Source: a bacterium
GTDB lineage: Bacteria; Sumerlaeota; Sumerlaeia; MVZB01
Direction: 5' to 3'
Length of the DNA stretch: 9,372 nt
Assembly: GCA_023480605.1 (NCBI GenBank)
Contig: JAMCWS010000235.1
Coordinates: 1 to 9,372, forward strand
The position numbers and the translations under genes are program-made. Below the pieces are notes generated by a model. The model worked only from the letters and a program-made list of their open reading frames with translations, made no database searches and was not told where the DNA came from. Position 1 is the first letter of the stretch. Each line of letters opens with the position of its first letter. Positions 1 to 6,094 of the stretch are shown here, piece by piece.

Positions 1-1
1 C

Positions 2-769
2 GGCGTCGGACCGCGCACGATTGCCGTCGAGATCGGCCCCGGCCCCGGAACGCTCACGGCCGAGCTTGCCCGTCGCGCCGGCGGGGTGCTGGCCGTCGAG
101 TTCGACACCCGCCTGCGGCCTCTCCACCAGGACGCGTTTGGCACTCATCCCGAGGTGCAATTCCTATATGGCGACGCCCTGCGCGTCGATCTGGCCGCCG
201 CCGCACGCGACGCGATGACGGCCCGCGGCCTTCACGAGACCGTCCTTGCCGGCAACCTTCCATTCCAGATCACCTCGCCACTCCTCTTCGGCCAGACCGG
301 CCCCGGCGTCCCGTGGCGGCGCATGACGTTGATGGTCCAGAAAGAAGTGGCCGACCGCATCTGCGCCGGCCCGCATACGAAGGATTACGGAATCTTGACG
401 GTTAAACTCGCTTATTGGTGGCGCGTCGCCGAACGCTTTGAGGTCGGAGCCGAGCTTTTTTTCCCGCGGCCCAAAGTCGACGCCGCCGTGCTCGTTTTCG
501 AGCCGATCGCCGCCGCCGACCGGCCGGCCCCCGGCGACTGGCCCGCCCTTTCGGCGTTCGTCGACGCCGCCTTCGCCCAGCGGCGCAAGATGCTCGTCAA
601 TTCCCTCGCCGCCCGTTGGCCGCCTTTCCCCGGCAAGACAGCCTTCGCCGCGGCGACCGCCCGCCTCGCCGTCCCCCCCCAGTGCCGCGCCGAAGACCTG
701 ACGCCCGACCAACTCCGCCGGCTCTGCCGCGCGCTGGCGCATGCTCAGTCGAATAACCCCAATGGTTGA
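2..769 (+). CDS. rsmA: 16S rRNA (adenine1518-N6/adenine1519-N6)-dimethyltransferase RsmA, 5'-truncated by window edge
   Basis: RsmA (KsgA) uses S-adenosylmethionine to dimethylate two adjacent adenines in the 3' hairpin of 16S rRNA, a late step of 30S assembly in the cytoplasm. The frame is open from base 2, so the start lies left of the window; 255 residues are visible against about 270 for the family, and the N-terminal 'GQNFL' segment is absent. Seen: SAM-binding motif I (VEIGPGPGTLTAEL, visible residues 9-22), acidic motif II (AVEFD), GD at the end of motif III, the catalytic motif IV as NLPF (residues 85-88, usually NLPY), then ITSPLLF, QKEVADRI, FFPRPKVDAAV (about 153-163) and the C-terminal FAQRRKMLVNSL signature. 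The stop is TGA. The gene converges on the EEP hydrolase, with 7 bp between stop codons and no terminator between them. Identity is firm; only the 5' end is missing. Confidence 0.95.
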   Translation, partial: GVGPRTIAVEIGPGPGTLTAELARRAGGVLAVEFDTRLRPLHQDAFGTHPEVQFLYGDALRVDLAAAARDAMTARGLHETVLAGNLPFQITSPLLFGQTGPGVPWRRMTLMVQKEVADRICAGPHTKDYGILTVKLAYWWRVAERFEVGAELFFPRPKVDAAVLVFEPIAAADRPAPGDWPALSAFVDAAFAQRRKMLVNSLAARWPPFPGKTAFAAATARLAVPPQCRAEDLTPDQLRRLCRALAHAQSNNPNG

Positions 770-776
770 CCCGTGG

Positions 777-1616
777 CTATCCCATGCCAAAGTCCGCTCG
801 TTTTCCGTAAGCCTTCCTTTGTGTCGGTTTCGCGCCGGAACATTGACCGGCCGGTTCGCCCCCGATCTGGTAGAGCGCCTGGACGGGCCAATGATCCGAC
901 GGCGCCATGTCGCCCCAATAGAAATGCGGCGAGCAGGCCATCAACGGCCGGGCCTCCTTGTTGGCCATCAGCCAGTCGATCGACTGGTTGCCGACCGGCG
1001 CCCCCACGGGAAAGGTGGTCGTCGGGTAAGCCGGCCAGGTCGGTGGAGGCAGCAAGCCCAGGGCCGAGAAGCAATTGATCCAGCCGGCTTTGTGGAGGTG
1101 TTCGGTCGGCAGCACCGGGTCGTTGAGATCGCCCATGAAAAACGCGGGCTCGCCTTCCTTGACGAGTTGCCCCAGCGCGGCGATCGTCCGGTCGACCTGA
1201 ACCTGGCGTGGCGATTGTCCGGTTTCCAACTCGTGGGGATGGCCCTGGTAGGTGAAGTGCGCCGTGCCGACGAAGAACGTCCGCCCCAGGCGTTTGACCC
1301 ACAGCCGCACCCAAAAGAGCCGCCGTTTGGGCTCGATCATGCCCACGTCCTCCGCGCCGTGCTCGACCTCCTCCATGAGCGTCTGGTTCCAAAAGATGTT
1401 GCTCTCTTCGGTCCAGCCGTCCAAGTCGTCCTCCACCCGGCGATGGTCGGGCATCCGCGCGTCGATGAAGTCGCGCGTGATCCGGCGCAGTTCCTGCACG
1501 CACAGGATGTCGGGTCGGAACCGCTCAAGGAATTGCCCCACGGCTTCCTTGCGCTCCTCCCAGCGCATCACGTGCCACAGGTTGTAAGTGACGATCGACA
1601 GTCGAACGGGGAACAT
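777..1616 (-). CDS. Endonuclease/exonuclease/phosphatase (EEP) family metal-dependent hydrolase
   Basis: A 279-residue protein of the EEP (DNase I/exonuclease III/sphingomyelinase-like) superfamily, which cleaves phosphodiester or phosphomonoester bonds using Mg2+. The whole active-site set is present in family order: TYNLWH (Asn12), VQEL (Glu42, metal ligand), GTAHF (His120), GDLNDP (Asp163, Asn165), SIDWLM (Asp214) and the terminal SDHWPV (Asp241-His242). It should therefore be catalytically competent. Substrate cannot be told from sequence: EEP members act on DNA, phosphoinositides, sphingomyelin or nucleotides. I see no signal peptide or membrane segment, which favours a cytoplasmic role. 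About 30 polar residues follow the last motif and look like a disordered tail. The ATG at 1616 is preceded by AAAGGAA about 7 nt upstream, a good ribosome binding site. It is transcribed alone, convergent with rsmA, with a gene-free region upstream. Confidence 0.88.
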   Translation of the reverse strand: MFPVRLSIVTYNLWHVMRWEERKEAVGQFLERFRPDILCVQELRRITRDFIDARMPDHRRVEDDLDGWTEESNIFWNQTLMEEVEHGAEDVGMIEPKRRLFWVRLWVKRLGRTFFVGTAHFTYQGHPHELETGQSPRQVQVDRTIAALGQLVKEGEPAFFMGDLNDPVLPTEHLHKAGWINCFSALGLLPPPTWPAYPTTTFPVGAPVGNQSIDWLMANKEARPLMACSPHFYWGDMAPSDHWPVQALYQIGGEPAGQCSGAKPTQRKAYGKRADFGMG

Positions 1617-1960
1617 GCCGCATTCCTTTCAGCCCGAAGATCGGTGCGAACGCCGATGACGGCGCGCAATCCCCCAACCGCTTCATTGTCGAATCCGCGT
1701 GCTCCGTCACACGCATATTGGCCGATTCCGTCTACGCTTCGACACTAAAGCGCCGGGCCAGCGCTTTCGCCGTCCCTGTCCGGTCCTTTTCATGCCCTTT
1801 ATCCAGGCGTCAGGTATATCAAAACGGCGGCGTATTTTAAATCCGGGAATTACCACGGCCGGGAGTAGGCCGGAAGCGTCGCAGAACGTTCGCGTTGTTG
1901 TGATTGTGCGCCGGACAGGCTCTCGGCGTCTTGGTCGCCGGCGATTTTTACACTCCGGAA
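1617..1960. other. Gene-free stretch between the EEP hydrolase and the rplI terminator
   Basis: No convincing gene on either strand. It must carry the promoter of the leftward EEP hydrolase gene, but I find no good -35/-10 pair; the least GC-rich patch is around 1815-1845 (contains TATATCAAAA and ATTTTAAAT). A perfect 7-bp inverted repeat, AAAGCGC/GCGCTTT with a 7-nt loop, lies at 1747-1767 and has no T-run on either side. Base composition is lower in GC than the flanking genes, as expected of non-coding DNA. Confidence 0.5.
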
Positions 1961-2035
1961 CAAATAAAAAGGCGGGGCGAATTCAGCCGAATTCACCCCG
2001 GATTTTAGCCGGGATTCGGTCCGAGTTCGCCCCGC
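1961..2035 (-). terminator. Rho-independent terminator of the rplI operon
   Basis: Reading the minus strand just past the rplI stop, the arm GCGGGGCGAACTC (2035-2023) pairs with GAATTCGCCCCGC (1984-1972): 13 positions with a single mismatch on the minus-strand transcript (an A opposite C). It is followed at once by CC and TTTTTATTTG (1970-1961). Inside the loop a second hairpin forms: 1987-1992 with 2014-2019, and 1997-2001 with 2009-2013, around a 7-nt loop, with a 4-nt bulge. The long GC-rich stem plus U-tract, 38 bp after the stop codon, is a classic intrinsic terminator. The flanking T-run is only on the minus side, so it acts on leftward transcription. Confidence 0.88.
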
Positions 2036-2072
2036 GAATGGCTAAACGTTCTGCCGGGCAGCCCGGCGGCGG

Positions 2073-2582
2073 TCAAGCTTGCGTGTCCTCGGCGGCGGAT
2101 GATACGCCGGGCGCCTCGGTCGCCGTCGTTTCAGCGGCGCCCTCGGCTTCGACGACGACTTTGATCTCGGTCATGACGTGGCTGTGCAGCTTGATCTTGA
2201 CTTTGTGGGCGCCCACTGTCTTGATCGGCTCGGGCAACGCCACCTGGCGCCGCTCGACGGCGTAACCGGCCTCGGTCAGCTTTTCGGCAATGTCGCCGGC
2301 ACTGATCGAGCCGAACAGGCGCTCTTTGTCGGTGGCCTTTTCGACGAAGTTGAGTTCGACGGCCGCCAGGCGCTGCGCAATGGTTTCGGCTTCGTTGAGT
2401 TGCTGCTCGGCTTCAGCCTTGAGTTTCTTGCGTTTCATCTCCAGGCGACGCAGGGTTGCCTCGGTGGCTTCGACGGCGATGCCGCGCGGCCCCAGGTAAT
2501 TGCGGAAGTAGCCGTTGGCGACGTTGACCACATCGCCCTGCATGCCGAGCTTTTCGATATTCTGAAAGAGAATGACCTGCAT
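2073..2582 (-). CDS. rplI: 50S ribosomal protein L9 (bL9)
   Basis: bL9 binds 23S rRNA at the base of the L1 stalk and helps maintain reading frame. The 169-residue product has the N-terminal globular domain (MQVILFQNIEKLG), the complete L9 signature G-x2-G-x4-V-x2-GY-x2-NYL-x3-G-x-A-x3-T at residues 13-40, the long charged central helix (about 40-75) and the C-terminal domain with LFGSISAGDIAE (about 89-100). A tail of about 24 Ala/Thr/Glu-rich residues (146-169) extends past the usual end near 148 and is probably disordered. I chose the ATG at 2582, where the L9 fold begins and GGTGGAG lies about 8 nt upstream; an in-frame ATG at 2627 would add 15 non-L9 residues. It is the last gene of a leftward run after DUF2232 (84 bp gap) and is followed by a strong terminator. 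rpsF and rpsR, its usual partners, are not in the window. Confidence 0.96.
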   Translation of the reverse strand: MQVILFQNIEKLGMQGDVVNVANGYFRNYLGPRGIAVEATEATLRRLEMKRKKLKAEAEQQLNEAETIAQRLAAVELNFVEKATDKERLFGSISAGDIAEKLTEAGYAVERRQVALPEPIKTVGAHKVKIKLHSHVMTEIKVVVEAEGAAETTATEAPGVSSAAEDTQA

Positions 2583-2666
2583 CAGTCGCACTCCACCACG
2601 TATAGGATTGTCGGTTCGGCCGGACATTCGGCCGCCCCGCCGCCGGTTTCGGCCGGCCTTCCGGTC
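2583..2666 (-). promoter_or_regulatory. rplI leader with repeated GGCCGAA and a CGGCCG hairpin
   Basis: The 84-bp gap ahead of rplI contains a perfect 6-bp inverted repeat, CGGCCG-6 nt-CGGCCG (2617-2634), and on the minus strand the word GGCCGAA occurs three times. It could be an mRNA leader structure controlling rplI, as many ribosomal protein operons have, or simply GC-rich spacer. No T-run follows the hairpin, so it is not an intrinsic terminator. The GGTGGAG ribosome binding site of rplI lies at its downstream end. Confidence 0.3.
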
Positions 2667-3770
2667 TCAGGCCTGCGTCCGATGGCGCGGGTGCATCGAC
2701 CCGATCTTGCGAAAATCGATCCAGACGTCAAAGAGTCCCACGAAAGCCGTCACCTGCCAGAAGATGACCGCCAGGGCGACGAACAACACCTGCCAGTGCG
2801 CGGAGCGCAGGATCCCGCTGGCCCGCTGAATCGAGGTCGCATACAAAATCACGGCCAAACCCTCGAAAAAACAGGCCAGAATACACAGCGCCATGAGCGG
2901 CCAGGAGAGGTACGACATCTCCGGATGGCCGTACAAGATACTCAGAATCTCTAAAACGAGCCCGGCGATCAAGAGGAAAATATAGCGCTGGCGCATTTGA
3001 AAGCGATTGAAAGCCGGCCGCGGCGCATGAACGTGCGTCAGAATCCGTCGCGCCACCCGTCCCATGGCCCAGATCCCCATCGCCCAGAAGCTGATCCAGA
3101 CGGTCAGCATCGCCTGGCCAAACGTTGGTGCCATGCGTTCGGCTTTGTCCACCGTCAGGCCCGGCAGCGTGCGCCCTTGGGCTTCGGTGGTCCGCACGTC
3201 GGCGACAAAATTCCGATACATCAGGTCCTTTTGCTTCACGTACTGATCGCGTATCCCTTGGGGCGAGGGGGCGATCCCTACGGCAAATCCCACCACGAAC
3301 AGCAATCCGAACGATGCCAAGGCTCCCAGCAGGGGCAGATAATAGAAATCGTCCTCGGCGGCGCGCACAAACGAAAGAAAGGCTCCCAATCCGCCGGCCA
3401 ATCCCGCCGCCGTCATCCAGAAGGCGGCCAGCGGCGCGCCAAGGGCGACACCGGTTGCGGCGATCACGGTCAGTTCGACGCCCACCCAGCGGCGATCGGC
3501 GCGAAAGAACGCCACCCAGTAGGCTGCCATCGTCACGCAAAATGCCGCCGCCGCCAGAAAGGGTTCGACGGGGGCGGCCAGCATGCAGCCGATGGAAGCC
3601 AATCCTGCGACCGTATAAATGAGCACCAATACCCCGGCCGGCGGCGGGTCGGGAAGCCGGCGTCCCCGGTAGCCGATGACGACTTCTTCCCGGGCGTGCG
3701 TGTGGCGAGCCATGTCGCGACCCGTTCGCTGGATGTGAGGGGCGGGGTGATGGGTGTACAATTTATCCAT
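2667..3770 (-). CDS. DUF2232 (YybS-like) multi-spanning membrane protein
   Basis: A 367-residue integral membrane protein. Hydrophobic segments sit at about residues 44-66, 70-89, 97-135 (probably two), 146-166, 216-238, 263-281, 287-311 and 326-347, so eight or nine helices. A polar loop at about 168-215 (QYVKQKDLMYRNF) is typical of this family. The C-terminal VGLFDVWIDFRKI (about 344-356) matches the end of DUF2232/YybS proteins, and such genes lie beside rplI in many bacteria (Bacillus yybS; several deltaproteobacteria), which supports the call. Molecular function is unknown. The ATG at 3770 overlaps the stop of the upstream phosphatase gene (ATGGATAA, 8 bp), suggesting translational coupling. 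A second in-frame ATG at 3713 (residue 20) is possible; neither has a clear ribosome binding site, so the first 19 residues are uncertain. The stop is TGA. Confidence 0.8.
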   Translation of the reverse strand: MDKLYTHHPAPHIQRTGRDMARHTHAREEVVIGYRGRRLPDPPPAGVLVLIYTVAGLASIGCMLAAPVEPFLAAAAFCVTMAAYWVAFFRADRRWVGVELTVIAATGVALGAPLAAFWMTAAGLAGGLGAFLSFVRAAEDDFYYLPLLGALASFGLLFVVGFAVGIAPSPQGIRDQYVKQKDLMYRNFVADVRTTEAQGRTLPGLTVDKAERMAPTFGQAMLTVWISFWAMGIWAMGRVARRILTHVHAPRPAFNRFQMRQRYIFLLIAGLVLEILSILYGHPEMSYLSWPLMALCILACFFEGLAVILYATSIQRASGILRSAHWQVLFVALAVIFWQVTAFVGLFDVWIDFRKIGSMHPRHRTQA

Positions 3771-4428
3771 TCATCAAGGTCACTCGCGTCGAATCGTCGG
3801 GATGATATTCAATGACATGAATGCTGCCGTGATTCATCCCAAAGCGGAAGATATTGTCGAGCGGCATCCCCAGGGCGTCGGCCAGTAGAACGCGGATCGG
3901 GCCGGCGTGGCAGACCAGCGCCACCCGGCGGCCGGCGAAAGCCGTCGCCAGTTCCCGTGCGGCCGGAACGATACGGTCGCGCACATCGGCGAAATTCTCG
4001 GCTCCGGGCACCCGGAAATTCACCCGGTCGACCCGCCAACGGCCATATAAATCGGCATGGTCCGACTCCAGCGCTGGCCGGGGAATTCCCTGCAGCACGC
4101 CCATGTGCCGTTCGCGGAAAACGGCCAACCGCCGCACCGGCAGGCCGCGCGCCTCGGCCAGCAGGTCGGCCAGGTAGCCGGCCCGCTGGAGGTCGCTCGA
4201 ATAGACGGCATCCAGGGGCACGCCCGCCAGGCGCTCGGCCACGGCGTGCGACTGGGTGAGGCCGCGTTCGCTCAGTGCGATATCCATCTGGCCGTAATAG
4301 CAGTCGAGATAGCGTTCCTCGGGTTCGCAGTGGCGGATCAGGTAAATCGTGGTGGGCGGTTGGGGCGCGCTTTCAGGTGTGGAGGTGGCCATGAGGGCGG
4401 TTTTCCGGAAACACGGGTGTATCTTCAT
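3763..4428 (-). CDS. Histidine phosphatase (phosphoglycerate mutase-like) family protein
   Basis: A 221-residue member of the branch-1 histidine phosphatase superfamily, cytosolic enzymes that work through a phosphohistidine. Seen: YLIRHCEP with the nucleophile His33 and Arg32 (the family word is RHGE; here Gly is Cys), YSSDLQRA with Arg82, the acid-bearing FRERHMGVLQG (Glu106) and the second catalytic His174 in VCHAGPIR. Length and motifs resemble PhoE/CobC-type phosphatases (broad-specificity or alpha-ribazole phosphatase) more than true glycolytic mutases. No cobalamin gene is nearby, so CobC is not supported. The start is unsure: ATG at 4428 has no clear ribosome binding site, and ATG at 4392 (residue 13, giving MATSTPESAP) has GGAA upstream; the fold begins at about residue 27 either way. 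It is the first gene of the leftward run, and its stop overlaps the DUF2232 start by 8 bp. Confidence 0.87.
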   Translation of the reverse strand: MKIHPCFRKTALMATSTPESAPQPPTTIYLIRHCEPEERYLDCYYGQMDIALSERGLTQSHAVAERLAGVPLDAVYSSDLQRAGYLADLLAEARGLPVRRLAVFRERHMGVLQGIPRPALESDHADLYGRWRVDRVNFRVPGAENFADVRDRIVPAARELATAFAGRRVALVCHAGPIRVLLADALGMPLDNIFRFGMNHGSIHVIEYHPDDSTRVTLMNG

Positions 4429-4801
4429 GCCGGCGGGATTCAGGTTGCCGCGTCTGGCCCCGCCGGCGGCCGAAAGGCATTACAGTCCATAGAATATCAT
4501 ACATTTCAGGGCTTTGCGAGCAGGTTCACTTCCGCCCTCCGGCGCGGTCGCATCCCGCCATTTGGCGCGATAGATCGGCCGATATGGATTCCCCGGCGGA
4601 CAGCCTTGCGAGACTCGGATTGGTCATGGTCGTAATCGCGTTCGTAATCGAATGCTGTCCGATCTCCGGATGTTGAATTTTGCATTGGGAACCTTTTCCA
4701 GGCGTTGTTCTCTTTACTTTACGGACTTTGAGCGCCACAATGCTCGCTTGAACTGATTGGGTGAATGCGCCCGCTGTGATTCGATGCAAGGCTGACCGCT
4801 G
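4429..4801. other. Divergent intergenic region between the histidine phosphatase gene and lpxA
   Basis: This 373-bp stretch separates two divergent genes and must hold both promoters. An 87-codon minus-strand frame (4526-4789) has no recognisable protein and is probably chance. Seen: on the minus strand TATGAT (4501-4496) and TATTCT, weak -10 candidates about 65 bp ahead of the phosphatase start, without a good -35; a perfect 10-bp palindrome ATCGGCCGAT at 4574-4583; and a 9-bp direct repeat TCGTAATCG at 4630-4638 and 4642-4650. For lpxA no convincing -35/-10 pair stands out. AAGG lies 10 nt ahead of its ATG. Confidence 0.5.
4630..4650. repeat. 9-bp tandem direct repeat TCGTAATCG, 12-bp period
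   Basis: Two exact copies of TCGTAATCG start 12 bp apart, about 150 bp upstream of lpxA. Spacing near one helical turn is typical of binding sites for tandemly bound regulators such as OmpR-type response regulators. No regulator gene is nearby, so the role is a guess. Confidence 0.35.
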
Positions 4802-5650
4802 ATGAGCTCAATTCACCCCACCGCCATCGTCGATTCGGCCGCCCAGATCGCCGCCGACGTCACCATCGGCCCTTACACCATCGTCGAATCGGGCGTTCGC
4901 ATCGGCGAAGGCTGCCGAATCGGCGCACACGTGACTTTGGCCGAGGGATTACGCCTGGGCCGCCGGGTTCGTGTCTATAATTATGCCTGCCTGGGCACGG
5001 CCAGCCAGGATCTCAAGCATCGCGGCGAACCCTCGGGCGCCGAAATCGGTGACAATGCGATCGTTCGCGAATTCGTGACCGTCAATCGCGGCACGCGCGC
5101 CGAAGGGATTACCCGCGTCGGCCCGCGGGTTGTGCTGATGAGCTATTGCCATGTCGCCCACGAATGCGTCGTCGAGCCGGACGCCATTCTCGTCAACAAC
5201 GCAACCCTGGGTGGTGAGGTGACCGTCGGCCGGGGCGCGATGATCGGCGGGCTGGTCGGCGTCCACCAGTTCTGCCGCATCGGGGCTTACGCCATCGTCG
5301 GCGCCTGCAGCAAGGTGACCCTCGACGTGGCGCCCTTTCTAGTGGCCGACGGCCATCCCGCCCGTCCCTACCGTCCGAACGTGGTGGGCTTGCGCCGCCA
5401 CGCCTTCAGCGACGCACAGATCCGTCGCATCCATCGCATCTACCGCGAACTGTTCGACGTGAACCGGTCTTTCGACCTCAACCTGGCCATCATCGAACGG
5501 ATGGCGGAGGGGTGCGACCTGGCGGCCGACGTTCTGGATTTCTGCCGTGCCAGCCGGCGCGGCCTGGCGCGCCCCCGTCCGCGCGGTCTTCGCGACGCCG
5601 CTCTTGCGGTCGATTACGATGTCGACGCCCCCCAGTTCCACTTGCTCTGA
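4802..5650 (+). CDS. lpxA: Acyl-[acyl-carrier-protein]--UDP-N-acetylglucosamine O-acyltransferase
   Basis: LpxA transfers an R-3-hydroxyacyl chain from ACP to the 3-OH of UDP-GlcNAc, the first step of lipid A synthesis, in the cytoplasm as a homotrimer. The 282 residues begin with left-handed beta-helix hexapeptide repeats (IHPTAIV, ADVTIGPYTIV, VRIGEGCRIG), followed by the LpxA-specific QDLKHRGEP (69-77), the catalytic pair in CHVAHEC (His117, and His120 matching E. coli His125), NNATLGG, GGLVGVHQFC (about 149-158) and the C-terminal helical domain from GLRRHAF. The residue aligning with the E. coli acyl-chain ruler Gly173 is Ala168 (VGACS). The product is about 20 residues longer than the E. 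coli enzyme because of an Arg-rich C-terminal tail. The ATG at 4802 has AAGG 10 nt upstream. It stands alone: no lpxD, fabZ, lpxB or lpxC is in the window. Confidence 0.96.
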   Translation: MSSIHPTAIVDSAAQIAADVTIGPYTIVESGVRIGEGCRIGAHVTLAEGLRLGRRVRVYNYACLGTASQDLKHRGEPSGAEIGDNAIVREFVTVNRGTRAEGITRVGPRVVLMSYCHVAHECVVEPDAILVNNATLGGEVTVGRGAMIGGLVGVHQFCRIGAYAIVGACSKVTLDVAPFLVADGHPARPYRPNVVGLRRHAFSDAQIRRIHRIYRELFDVNRSFDLNLAIIERMAEGCDLAADVLDFCRASRRGLARPRPRGLRDAALAVDYDVDAPQFHLL

Positions 5651-5688
5651 ACGACCTTTCCCGCGTCTCCGGCCCGTGCGTTGCCGTG

Positions 5689-5700
5689 GGGGCGCGCCCC
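5689..5700. repeat. 12-bp perfect palindrome GGGGCGCGCCCC downstream of lpxA
   Basis: This self-complementary 12-mer begins 38 bp after the lpxA stop and is followed by another short palindrome, CGGAG-GA-CTCCG (5709-5720). Transcripts could fold here and slow polymerase, but no T-run follows, so it is at best a weak or factor-dependent terminator for lpxA. Confidence 0.35.
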
Positions 5701-5746
5701 GGCTCGCGCGGAGGACTCCGGCGTTTCCGGATACCTTCCATTCCCC

Positions 5747-5766
5747 TGTGGAAAACTTGTGCATAA
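5747..5766 (-). promoter_or_regulatory. Tandem DnaA boxes TTTTCCACA and TTATGCACA
   Basis: On the minus strand TTATGCACA (5766-5758) matches the DnaA consensus TTATNCACA exactly; TTTTCCACA (5755-5747), a form used by some bacteria such as cyanobacteria, follows with 2 bp between. Starts are 11 bp apart, so both sit on the same helix face, as in cooperative DnaA binding sites. Confidence 0.6.
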
Positions 5767-5923
5767 CGCGCCAAGCCCTTGATTTTTCAATAGGTTGTCC
5801 GCGTGGTCGTCCCTGACCCGGGATTGCCTTCCTCCGCCTTCGGATCGCCCTCCGGCACCCCGGACGCCTTTAAACACCTCCATCGCAAACCCCGCAATTT
5901 CAATGTTATAGGACGACATCCCG

Positions 5924-5970
5924 TAAAAATGGCTTCATTATTGACAAGTTATGGTTTAACGAAATGAGAT
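5924..5970. other. A/T-rich segment with a one-mismatch DnaA box (possible unwinding element)
   Basis: 34 of 47 bases are A or T, in striking contrast to the flanks. It contains TTATTGACA (5938-5946), one base from the DnaA consensus. The same bases include TTGACA (5941-5946), a perfect sigma-70 -35 word, but no good -10 follows at 16-18 bp and no plus-strand gene lies downstream, so a promoter is less likely. Confidence 0.35.
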
Positions 5971-5971
5971 T

Positions 5972-5982
5972 GCACCCGGTGC
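5972..5982. repeat. Palindrome GCACC-C-GGTGC
   Basis: A perfect 5-bp inverted repeat around a central C, directly after the A/T-rich segment. It has the size of a small operator half-site pair; no binding protein can be named. Confidence 0.25.
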
Positions 5983-6036
5983 GGCCAGATCAAAAATATT
6001 GTGGCGCGCCGCTCCCGGTCCGGCACAGTTTACGCT

Positions 6037-6045
6037 TGTGAATAA
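6037..6045 (-). promoter_or_regulatory. DnaA box TTATTCACA
   Basis: Exact match to TTATNCACA on the minus strand, same orientation as the box at 5758-5766 and with a shared flank (CTTGTG-N-ATAAC-N-CGCC on the plus strand, 15 of 17 positions alike). It lies 271 bp from that box, beyond the A/T-rich segment. Confidence 0.55.
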
Positions 6046-6094
6046 CTCGCCCGCCACACCGTGATATCGCCGGTCTTTTGCCTCGGGTAAGCGC

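Noticed and set aside
741..1748. 335-codon plus-strand frame over the EEP gene
   Set aside because: It overlaps the rsmA end and covers the EEP gene in antisense; the translation is rich in Arg, His and Pro and has no domain.
1747..1767. 7-bp inverted repeat AAAGCGC/GCGCTTT as a terminator
   Set aside because: No T-run on either side, and it lies upstream of the EEP gene rather than at the end of one.
2997..3815. 272-codon plus-strand frame opposite DUF2232
   Set aside because: Antisense to a membrane protein gene with family motifs; the translation is His/Arg/Gln-rich and unrecognisable.
4526..4789. 87-codon minus-strand frame between the phosphatase gene and lpxA
   Set aside because: No recognisable motif, no ribosome binding site seen, and it occupies the space needed for two divergent promoters.
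5614..5919. 101-codon minus-strand frame starting MSSYNIEIAG
   Set aside because: It overlaps the lpxA 3' end and runs through the DnaA boxes; Gly/Arg-rich without a domain. Not fully excluded, but conservation would be needed to accept it.
5941..5970. Sigma-70 promoter with TTGACA at 5941-5946
   Set aside because: The -35 word is perfect, but no -10 match occurs at 16-18 bp and no plus-strand gene follows. The same bases are explained by the near-consensus DnaA box.
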